Assembly: GCF_039548895.1 (NCBI RefSeq)
Contig: NZ_JBCLVG010000001.1
Strand: one strand, 5' to 3'
Source: Orlajensenia stereocauli
GTDB taxonomy: Bacteria > Actinomycetota > Actinomycetes > Actinomycetales > Microbacteriaceae
Length of the DNA stretch: 64,000 bases
Positions within the stretch are counted from its first letter, which is position 1. Each line of letters begins with the position of its first letter. This document shows positions 57,650-64,000 of the stretch, piece by piece. The position numbers and the translations under genes are program-made. The notes beneath the pieces were generated by a model. That model was not told the DNA's origin. It saw nothing but the letters and a program-made list of their open reading frames with translations, and ran no database searches.

Positions 57650-58266
57650 CGCGCGCCCTCCTCGAGGAGGAGGATGCGCCGGGCACGGTCGAGGGCCGAG
57701 CGGATGCCGGCGTCGAGGAACCCGTCGGGGAGCGTCGCCGTCGCCTCGCCGCGCTCGACTGCAGGGTCGGCGACGATCGCCAGGCCACCGGCATGATCGG
57801 AGTGCTCGGCGAGGAGTGCCGCATCCGCCGGGTGCATCCGCAGCTCCACGACGAGGTCGGCGGCGACCGCGACGAGAACCCGCTCGACCGCAGCCGTGGC
57901 CGCTGTCAGCGGGTCGGAGAGCTCTCGGCCGATGATGGCCTCGGCCAGTTCGACGGCGGACGCCGTGAGAACCTCGCCGGCCTCCTGCAGAACGGGGAGA
58001 GCGATGGCGCGGACGGCGGCGGCGGCGCTGATGCTCGCGCGCAGAGCGCTGGCGTGGGCGTCTGACCGGGTGTCGGCGAGTCTCACCGCCTCGACCTCGA
58101 GGGCCGCGCGACGCTCGGCCCATTCCTGCTCGGCCCGGCGCAGCCCGGCCGCGTAGCCGAGAACATGACCGCGGGAGCGGGCATCGGCCTCGATGTCGGT
58201 CGTCCGCTCGCGCGCGTGACCGACCGAGGGGAACGCCGTCGCGACGAATCCGGTGTCACTCGACAA
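57646..58266 (-). CDS. fliH: Flagellar assembly protein FliH
   Basis: 206 residues, helical, with a GYAAGLRRAEQEW region and a C-terminal domain (EAIIGRELSDPLTAATAAVERVL ... ELRMHPADAALL) typical of FliH/YscL-type stators. It regulates FliI. The start is TTG 58266, chosen because GGAGG lies 6 bases upstream within the fliG 3' end; no in-frame ATG or GTG gives a sensible start. It overlaps fliG by 11 bases. Confidence 0.88.
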   Translation of the reverse strand: MSSDTGFVATAFPSVGHARERTTDIEADARSRGHVLGYAAGLRRAEQEWAERRAALEVEAVRLADTRSDAHASALRASISAAAAVRAIALPVLQEAGEVLTASAVELAEAIIGRELSDPLTAATAAVERVLVAVAADLVVELRMHPADAALLAEHSDHAGGLAIVADPAVERGEATATLPDGFLDAGIRSALDRARRILLLEEGAR

Positions 58267-59275
58267 GGTCGTCCTCCTCGGCGCGGTGAAGGGTGATGAC
58301 GCCCTCGGCCTCGAGCGTGCGGATGGAGCGCACGACTTCGGCGCGGGCCTCCTCGACTTGGGCGGACCGCACGGGGCCGAGCAGACGGGTCTCGTCGTCG
58401 ATCAGCTCGCGGTTGCGCTCGGACACGTTTGCGTGGATGACCTCGATCACGGGCCCCGGAGCACCCTTCATGGCGAGGGCGAGCACTGGGGCGTCGATGC
58501 CGCGCAGCACCTGCTGCACCGCCTTGCGATCGAGGCGCACGATGTCGCCGAAGGTGAGCATGCGCGAGCGCACCTCCTCCGCGAGCTCGGGATCCCGGAT
58601 GTCGAGGCCGTCGAGCACGGCTCGCTCCGTGCCGACATCCGCCCGGTTGATGATGTCGACGAGGGGCTGGACGCCGCCCACGGCGTCGCCGGACTCGCGC
58701 GATGCGACCACGGCGCCGGCTCGCGACTTGAGAGTCTCGGCGACGACCTTGACGGCCTCGGGAGTCGCCGTTCCCATCGTGGCGATGGCGTGGGCGACGG
58801 CCGTGCGCGCCTCGGGCTCCAGTCCCGCCATCACGGCGGCAGCGTGCTCGGCCCGCAGCGATGCGAGGACGAGGGCGATGGTCTGCGGCAGTTCGGCCTC
58901 GACGAGGGTGCGCACCTGCGCGGCATCGACCTCGTCGAGGAACTCGAAGGCTCGGCCCGCCATCGACGAGGCGACCCGGCTCAGCACTCCCGCCGCCCGT
59001 TCGGCGCCGAAGGATGCCTCGAGCAGCCCGACGGCCACGTCACGCCCGCCCCGGGTCTGCAGGGAGCCGCGCACGCTGAGCTCATGGAACTCGGCGAGCA
59101 CGCCGTCGGCCGTTGCGCTGTCGACGCGTCGCAGGCGCATGATCTCGGAGGTGATCTCCTCGGCCTCGAGGTCGTTCAGCTGCTTCATGACCTCGGCGGC
59201 GCGCGTCGGCTCCATGTTCATCAGCACGACGGCGGCCTTCTGGGCGCCGTTGAGCACTGCGCGATTCTCGGTCAT
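58256..59275 (-). CDS. fliG: Flagellar motor switch protein FliG
   Basis: 339 residues, all-helical: GAQKAAVVLMNMEPTRAAEVMKQLNDLEAEEI at the N-terminus, middle and C-terminal armadillo-like domains with RMLTFGDIVRLDRKAVQQVLRGIDAPVLALAMKGA, which carries the charged residues that meet MotA. Normal length. ATG overlaps the fliF stop (ATGA). Confidence 0.97.
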   Translation of the reverse strand: MTENRAVLNGAQKAAVVLMNMEPTRAAEVMKQLNDLEAEEITSEIMRLRRVDSATADGVLAEFHELSVRGSLQTRGGRDVAVGLLEASFGAERAAGVLSRVASSMAGRAFEFLDEVDAAQVRTLVEAELPQTIALVLASLRAEHAAAVMAGLEPEARTAVAHAIATMGTATPEAVKVVAETLKSRAGAVVASRESGDAVGGVQPLVDIINRADVGTERAVLDGLDIRDPELAEEVRSRMLTFGDIVRLDRKAVQQVLRGIDAPVLALAMKGAPGPVIEVIHANVSERNRELIDDETRLLGPVRSAQVEEARAEVVRSIRTLEAEGVITLHRAEEDDLVE

Positions 59276-60870
59276 ACGGGCTGCCTGTCATCCATGAGCG
59301 CGCGCAGGAACTCGGCTGTCTTCTGGGGATCCCTGCCTGCCATCGCCTCGATCTCGGCGAGGCGGCGTCCGGCATCCGCCTGCCCGAGCATGGCGGAGTT
59401 CGAGAGTTCGACGGTGTCGATGGGAAGGGTGGGAATCATGTCGATCGCCGTGGGGGCGGCGAACGTCTGCTCGAGCTGCTGCGTCTGCTGTGCCTCCTCG
59501 AACTCGAGCGCCTCGGCATCGCGACGCCGCGAGCGACGGGCGATGACGATGATCGCTATCACCACGGGGATCGCGATTCCGAGGGTGATGACGGCGGTGC
59601 GGATGAGCGACGCGAGTTGCTCTGCGGCCGCCGCCTCCTTCGCCGCGGCCAGGGCGGCTGCGGCATCCGTCGCCCCGGCCGTGCTGAACGGAACCGTCTC
59701 GACCGTGACGACGTCGCCCCGGGTGGTGTCGATGCCTGCTGCCGAGGAGACCAGCGAACGCAGCCCAGTCACGTCGATGTTCTCGGCGTCGGAGTTCACC
59801 GCGACGGACACGGTCTGGCGGGCGAGCGAGCCGGCCGGTATGGTGCGGGTCTCGGTGACCTTGTTGACGGCGTTGTTCTTCGTGGCCGACTCGGATTCGT
59901 ACGCTCCGTCGCCGGTCGCGCCGTCTGGCACGGCGATGTTGTCTGGTCCGAGCACGCCTGCGGCGGTTCCCGCGCCGCCCTGGTACGTCTCCTTGGTCGT
60001 CGACTCGTTGATCGCGGGGATGTCTCCGGCCCCCGTGTAGCTCTCCTCGACCCTCTCAGCCGATTCGCTGCTCACGTCTGCGGCCACGACGACGGTCGCG
60101 TTGCCTGCGCCCACGACGCGGTCGAGCATGGCCTGCACGGCATTCTCGATGCGGCCCTCGTAGTCGGATGCCTGTTCGTCGGCGCCGCCGGTCGCCCCGA
60201 CTCCGACAGCCGAGAGCACCTTGCCGGTGGAGTCGACCACGGCCACGTCCTCGGGCTTCATGCCCTCGATCGATGCCGACGTGAGGTGCACGACGGCCTC
60301 GACCTGCGCCGAGGTGAGCGTCGTGCCGTTGCGGGTCTCGATGAAGACGGATGCCGTCGGGTCGGCCTTCTGGTCGACGAAGACGGTCTCCTCGGGGATG
60401 GCGAGCCTGACCGACGCCGTCTGCACGCCGTCGAGGGCTGAGATCGTCGAGGCGAGTTCGCCCTCGAGCGCACGCTTGTAGGTCACGGACTGCTGGAACT
60501 CCGAAGCCGTGACGCCCATCTCGTCGAGAAGGGAGTAGCCGCCGTCGCTCGAGCTGGGCAGTCCGGCCGATGCGGCCTTGAGGCGCTCGTCGTAGACCGC
60601 CTCGCGCGGCACCATGACCGTCGCACCGCCGTCGGCGAGCTCGTACGCGACGCCGTCGCTGCGCAGCTGCTCGACGATCGCGTTGGCGTCCGCCGCCTGC
60701 AGCCCTGTGAAGAGCGGCGAGTACGACGGCGCCGTCAGCCAGGAGACCAGCGCCGTCACGCCGAGGGCGAGCACGGCCAGGCCGATGATGGCCACGGTTC
60801 GCTGGGCAAGGGTGAACTGCCGGATGCCGGCGAGCAGGCTGCCGAAGCCGGAGCGGAGGGCGGCGGGCAT
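59272..60870 (-). CDS. fliF: Flagellar MS-ring protein FliF
   Basis: 532 residues: N-terminal membrane segment (about 27-45), ring-building motifs (YSPLFTGLQAADANAIVEQLRSDGVAYEL; YKRALEGELASTISALDGVQTASVRLAIPEE), a variable extracytoplasmic region, a second membrane segment (about 430-450), and a C-terminal FliG-binding tail. Inner-membrane base of the motor. Start touches the fliE stop (TGATG). Confidence 0.97.
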   Translation of the reverse strand: MPAALRSGFGSLLAGIRQFTLAQRTVAIIGLAVLALGVTALVSWLTAPSYSPLFTGLQAADANAIVEQLRSDGVAYELADGGATVMVPREAVYDERLKAASAGLPSSSDGGYSLLDEMGVTASEFQQSVTYKRALEGELASTISALDGVQTASVRLAIPEETVFVDQKADPTASVFIETRNGTTLTSAQVEAVVHLTSASIEGMKPEDVAVVDSTGKVLSAVGVGATGGADEQASDYEGRIENAVQAMLDRVVGAGNATVVVAADVSSESAERVEESYTGAGDIPAINESTTKETYQGGAGTAAGVLGPDNIAVPDGATGDGAYESESATKNNAVNKVTETRTIPAGSLARQTVSVAVNSDAENIDVTGLRSLVSSAAGIDTTRGDVVTVETVPFSTAGATDAAAALAAAKEAAAAEQLASLIRTAVITLGIAIPVVIAIIVIARRSRRRDAEALEFEEAQQTQQLEQTFAAPTAIDMIPTLPIDTVELSNSAMLGQADAGRRLAEIEAMAGRDPQKTAEFLRALMDDRQPV

Positions 60871-61184
60871 CAGGCCTGCATCCGCATGATCTCGTTGAAG
60901 GCGTCGACGCCCTTGTTGCGCACTGCTGCGACGAGCTCCATGGTGACCTGGGCGCGGGTGGCGGCGATCGTGGCCGTGTGGATGTCGCTGAGGTCACCGG
61001 TCACCGCGGCGACGGCGAGGCTGTCCGACGTGCCCTGCAGCTTCTGCAGCTCGTCGACGGCACCCGTCATGGAGGCCGGGAAGGCCGAGTTCGCGGCGCT
61101 GTCTGCTGCGTCGACCGTGGTCGGGGGCTGGACGAGGGCGACGGGGGTGGCGGTGCCGACGGCACCGATCGCGGGAATGGTCAT
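60870..61184 (-). CDS. fliE: Flagellar hook-basal body protein FliE
   Basis: 104 residues ending in the conserved VAAVTGDLSDIHTATIAATRAQVTMELVAAVRNKGVDAFNEIMRMQA, which links the MS ring to the rod. The N-terminal 45 residues are variable. ATG touches the flgC stop (TGATG). Confidence 0.94.
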   Translation of the reverse strand: MTIPAIGAVGTATPVALVQPPTTVDAADSAANSAFPASMTGAVDELQKLQGTSDSLAVAAVTGDLSDIHTATIAATRAQVTMELVAAVRNKGVDAFNEIMRMQA

Positions 61185-61576
61185 CAGGCACGTCCGATCT
61201 GGATGGCGGCGGTGTAGGTCTCCCGGGCGCGGTCGACGACGGCGGCGTTCGCCTGGTAGCCGCGCTGGGCGAGGATGAGCTGACCCATCTGCGAGGCCAT
61301 GTCGATCTCGGGGTAGCGCACGTAGCCCTCGGCGTTGGCGAGGGGGTGGTCGGGCTCGTAGACGAGTCGGCCCTCAGCATCGCCATAGGCTGCACCGGCG
61401 ACGTACACGCCGGTCGTACCCTCGCCTGCCTGGGCGAGCACATAACGGGCCCGGAAGGCCTCGTCGTCGCCCGAGGTCGCCGTGTTGAGGTTCGCCAGGT
61501 TGTCGGAGACGGCGTCGAGCCATTTGCGGTGCAGGGTGAGGCCGGTTCCGGCGATGCCGATCGCGTCGAACGTCAT
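61184..61576 (-). CDS. flgC: Flagellar rod protein FlgC
   Basis: 130 residues with the rod-protein N-terminal motif FDAIGIAGTGLTLHRKWLDAVSDNLANLNTA and the C-terminal YVRYPEIDMASQMGQLILAQRGYQANAAVVDRARETYTAAIQIGR. Proximal rod subunit. ATG touches the flgB stop (TGATG). Confidence 0.95.
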   Translation of the reverse strand: MTFDAIGIAGTGLTLHRKWLDAVSDNLANLNTATSGDDEAFRARYVLAQAGEGTTGVYVAGAAYGDAEGRLVYEPDHPLANAEGYVRYPEIDMASQMGQLILAQRGYQANAAVVDRARETYTAAIQIGRA

Positions 61577-61917
61577 CAGCTCGTCCTCATCGCTGCGCGC
61601 ACGCTGCTGAAGGCGCCGTCGACGGCACGGGAGGCGAACTGGTACCGCAGCACGGTGTCGACGTTCGACAACGTCTCGGTGTCGAGGTTCACGTTGTTGC
61701 CGTTGAGCTGGGTGGGCTCGAGCGACCGCGCGATGGTGGGGGCGACGTTCCCGTCACCTGACCGCACTGAAGCGGCGAGGGCGTCCTCGAACGCCACGCG
61801 CTGGGCCGTGTAGTTCGGCGTGTTGACGTTGGCGATGTTGTCGGCGATGGCGCGCTGGCGCATCGCCAGGCCATCGAGGGCGCTGGAGAGCGCCGAGATG
61901 CTCACGGAATCGAACAC
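61576..61917 (-). CDS. flgB: Flagellar rod protein FlgB
   Basis: 113 residues with ALSSALDGLAMRQRAIADNIANVNTPNYTAQRVAFEDAL, the classic FlgB N-terminus, and LNGNNVNLDTETLSNVDTVLRYQFASRAV. First gene of the main basal-body operon. GTG 61917 is preferred (GAGG at good spacing, family-typical length). The sigma-28-like promoter is about 75 bases upstream. Confidence 0.94.
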   Translation of the reverse strand: MFDSVSISALSSALDGLAMRQRAIADNIANVNTPNYTAQRVAFEDALAASVRSGDGNVAPTIARSLEPTQLNGNNVNLDTETLSNVDTVLRYQFASRAVDGAFSSVRAAMRTS

Positions 61918-61990
61918 GAGACCTCTTCGTGATTCAGGGGAAGAAGGCCGATCCATGGCCCGTTCGTGAGCGATCCGTGCTCGAAGACAG

Positions 61991-62017
61991 CTATCGGCAG
62001 ATCGGCTCGCGACGTTA
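61991..62017 (-). promoter_or_regulatory. Sigma-28-like promoter of the flgB-flgE operon
   Basis: On the minus strand CTAACG, 14 bases, GCCGATAG, exactly the spacing found before flbD and fliM. It lies in the 144-base gap between the FliT-position gene and flgB. Confidence 0.8.
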
Positions 62018-62061
62018 GGCAGGGGCCAGGAGATTTCCGAGACGGATGCCGCCTGTCGGCA

Positions 62062-62403
62062 TCAGCCCTGCACGTCGAGGTAGACGGCGCCCGATGCAGC
62101 GACATCCGGAACTGTGCGAACGGCCTCCAGGTGGCGCCTCACGGACCGGCGCTCCTCGATCAGGAGCTCGAGCATCTCGCGCTGGAGCGCCAGGACCTCT
62201 GCCGCGCGCTCGTGCAGTTCATCGGGCAGTGCCCCGAGTTCCGGATCGGGGCGCCAGTGCTCCTCGCTGCGGTGCGCAGGGAGGTGCGCCGCGTCACCGC
62301 GGTCCGGTTCGGGATCAGGGTCGGACACCGCGAAGAGGGCGTCGGCCTCGAGCGCGTCGAGCACCTCGGTCCACGTGCGACGGGTGCGATCAGGCGAAGC
62401 CAA
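62062..62403 (-). CDS. Small acidic protein in the FliT position
   Basis: 113 residues, helical, with RAAEVLALQREMLELLIEERRSVRRHLEAV in the C-terminal half. It directly follows fliS and overlaps it by 14 bases. Helical proteins here often act as FliT-like chaperones for FliD, but I see no decisive motif, so the function is inferred from position only. The start is TTG 62403, with GGGAGG 8 bases upstream. Confidence 0.65.
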   Translation of the reverse strand: MASPDRTRRTWTEVLDALEADALFAVSDPDPEPDRGDAAHLPAHRSEEHWRPDPELGALPDELHERAAEVLALQREMLELLIEERRSVRRHLEAVRTVPDVAASGAVYLDVQG

Positions 62404-62836
62404 GGTGCAGGCCTCCCCCGCCGACGGGTGCGGCGGAGGTCAGGGAGTCGGCGGCCGTCGGCAGGGCAGCTGCCTCGTGCCAGGCTGCCGCGAGGGGCTC
62501 CATCAGGTCGATGGCCTGCCTCGTGAGGGCGGCATCGCGCTGCACGTTCGCGTTGCGCAGGGTGGTGGTGACGAACGCGTACACGGCGAGCAGTCCCTCG
62601 GCGCCGTCCCAGAGGTCGACCCGGAGCGAACTGGAGAGCTCGGCGACGATGTCCTGGGCGTGCAGCAGCGCCGTGGAGGCGTCGTTCCACGACCCGGCCC
62701 GCTGCGCCTGCTCGGCACGGTGCAGGTCGAGCAGCAGCCTGTCGTAGAGCATGGTGAGCAGTCGTGCCGGTGTGGCCGAGAGCACGGCTTCGCGGCCGTA
62801 CTGGGCCTGGGCCTGGGCCTGCAGGAGGGTCGTCAC
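62390..62836 (-). CDS. fliS: Flagellin export chaperone FliS
   Basis: 148 residues, four-helix FliS pattern: QAQAQYGREAVLSATPARLLTMLYDRLLLDLHRAE and WDGAEGLLAVYAFVTTTLRNANVQRD. Binds flagellin's C-terminus until export. GTG 62836 overlaps the fliD stop (GTGA). Confidence 0.93.
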   Translation of the reverse strand: MTTLLQAQAQAQYGREAVLSATPARLLTMLYDRLLLDLHRAEQAQRAGSWNDASTALLHAQDIVAELSSSLRVDLWDGAEGLLAVYAFVTTTLRNANVQRDAALTRQAIDLMEPLAAAWHEAAALPTAADSLTSAAPVGGGGLHLGFA

Positions 62837-64000
62837 TTGGAACTCGATCCGCTGGTGGTGGGCAGTGCGGCGATCTGCGAGGTGAGCCATGCCGACTGCG
62901 AGTTGAGAGCGCTCATGCGCACCTCGAGGGCGGAGTACGTGCGTTCGAGATGGGCACGACGATCGTCGAGCCGCCGGGTCCAGCTCTCGATCTGCTCGTT
63001 CATCGACTTCACGACTGTCTCCTGTCCGTTGATGCTGGTCGTCAGCCGGCCGGTGTACTTGTCCGAGACCGTGGTGGCCGCGTCGGCGACCCGACCGGCG
63101 ATCGTGGCGAGCATGCCCTGTGCCGCTGCCGGGTCCGCCGCCAGTGCGGCGGAGAAGGCCTCGGGATCGAAGACCAGGCTGCCGTCCTTCAGGAAGCTGA
63201 TGCCGATCTGCGAGGGGGACGCCCCGCCGATCGGCATCGAGACGGCCGAGGCCAGGGCGAGTCGCGCCGAGCGCACAGTCGAGTCGCCCGTGAACGAACC
63301 CAGCTTCGTCGTCGTGCTGCCGTCGGCGTTGGTCGTCGTCGAGCTCGCCGACTTCGCGTCGATCGTCCCGAAGATCGACTTGATCGCATCGGTCAGGGCC
63401 TTCGCGGCCGTGGAGGCCACGGCGGGATCCCGCGCGACGGTGACGGTGACCGGGTCGACGGATGCTGCGGACACCGTGACGTCGACGTCGCCGATGAGAC
63501 CCGTGAAGGTGTTGGTCGACGAGCGAACGACCTGCTCGGCGGCCGTCCCCGACCAGAGCGCGACCTCGGCGTCCTGGGCGGTGCGGATCGCGGCCGCCCC
63601 GGGTTCGGCGAGCAGGTCGGTGCCTCCGCGGAGAACGCCGAAGGCGGCATCCGTCCCCGTGGCGGTCGAACTGAGCTGCAGGCGGTACTGCTGGTTGCCG
63701 TCGACGTCGAGGCCGGCACGCACCCGCGTGGCCGTGACAGGTGCGCCGGACTTGTTGATCGCCGAGGCGACGTCCTCGAGCGACGTGCTCGCGGCCGTGA
63801 CCTCGGTGCGCGTGCCGTCATGCGCGACGAGGGTGAGGGTGGCCGGATCGTCGGGCCAGGCGGTCATCGGCGCGGTGACCGACGTCTGGCCCTGGGCGAC
63901 CGACCGAATGACGATGTCGACGCTTCCGGCCACGGCGTTCGCCCCGGCCTTCGCCGTGACTGTGCTCGACGATGCTGAGGCGGTGAAGCCGTTCAGCGAC
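62833..64000 (-). CDS. fliD: Flagellar filament cap protein FliD (N-terminus outside window)
   Basis: At least 388 residues are visible, open at the right edge. They include part of the FliD N-terminal domain (VAGSVDIVIRSVAQGQTSVTAPM), a middle beta region, and the C-terminal domain GISFLKDGSLVFDPEAFSAALAADPAA followed by coiled coil (VKSMNEQIESWTRRLDDRRAHLERTYSALEVRMSALNSQSAWLTSQIAAL). Caps the growing filament. An in-frame GTG at 63933 is not the start, because FliD-like sequence continues upstream of it. Confidence 0.93.
   Translation of the reverse strand, partial: SLNGFTASASSSTVTAKAGANAVAGSVDIVIRSVAQGQTSVTAPMTAWPDDPATLTLVAHDGTRTEVTAASTSLEDVASAINKSGAPVTATRVRAGLDVDGNQQYRLQLSSTATGTDAAFGVLRGGTDLLAEPGAAAIRTAQDAEVALWSGTAAEQVVRSSTNTFTGLIGDVDVTVSAASVDPVTVTVARDPAVASTAAKALTDAIKSIFGTIDAKSASSTTTNADGSTTTKLGSFTGDSTVRSARLALASAVSMPIGGASPSQIGISFLKDGSLVFDPEAFSAALAADPAAAQGMLATIAGRVADAATTVSDKYTGRLTTSINGQETVVKSMNEQIESWTRRLDDRRAHLERTYSALEVRMSALNSQSAWLTSQIAALPTTSGSSSK

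Noticed and set aside
1..64000. Mobile elements, prophage, CRISPR, tRNA or rRNA genes
   Set aside because: No transposase, integrase, phage or Cas protein, no regularly spaced repeat array, and no recognisable tRNA or rRNA sequence was seen on either strand. A covariance-model search would be needed to exclude small RNAs.

Overview
The window is high-GC actinobacterial DNA, and its gene content fits a motile, pigmented member of the Microbacteriaceae (family level is inference; I cannot fix the genus). The evidence is a mycobacteria-like dcw cluster, C50 carotenoid genes of the crtYe/crtYf/crtEb type, an altered diamino-acid motif in MurE, many leaderless-type promoters, and a frequent word GGATGCC/GGCATCC. 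I see no tRNA, rRNA, IS element, prophage or CRISPR array, and no gene-free stretch above 300 bases.

Layout. 1-14034 (minus): the division and cell-wall cluster mraZ-rsmH-ftsL-ftsI-murE-murF-mraY-murD-ftsW-murG-murC-ftsQ, with ftsQ cut by the left edge. Most junctions overlap by 4 bases, and three MraZ-type direct repeats sit upstream of mraZ. 14295-25451: a DUF3040 protein, a polyprenyl diphosphate synthase, an Rv2175c-like DNA-binding protein, a LysM/transglycosylase-like protein, a PASTA Ser/Thr kinase (pknL), class II DAHP synthase, an acyltransferase, a ROK glucokinase, a long-chain acyl-CoA ligase and a GNAT protein. This resembles the Rv2173-Rv2187 region of Mycobacterium tuberculosis. 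25479-36010: NIPSNAP protein, peptide deformylase, a MinD-like ATPase, pyruvate carboxylase, a ParA protein, two MerR regulators, a GarA/OdhI-type FHA protein, a CDP-alcohol phosphatidyltransferase, a DUF1295 membrane protein and a NUDIX hydrolase.

36045-42292: a MarR regulator divergent from idi-crtE-crtB-crtI-crtYe-crtYf-crtEb, a chain of seven genes each overlapping the next. It should make a cyclic C50 carotenoid. A perfect palindrome lies between the regulator and idi. An S4-domain protein follows.

42681-64000 (minus): a motility cluster in at least three transcription units: flgB-flgC-fliE-fliF-fliG-fliH-fliI-fliJ-NlpC/P60-fliK-flgD-flgE; flbD-motA-motB; and fliM-fliN-fliO-fliP-fliQ-fliR-flhB-flhA-csrA. 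fliD-fliS and a FliT-position gene lie upstream, with fliD cut by the right edge. Each of the three units is preceded by CTAACG-N14-G(C/T)CGATAG, which matches flagellar sigma-28 promoters and resets the likely start of fliM. The most interesting points are these promoters, a signal-less NlpC/P60 protein where FlgJ would be expected, the missing fliL, the changed MurE motif, a dispersed REP-like element, and the over-used word GACGGATGCCG.
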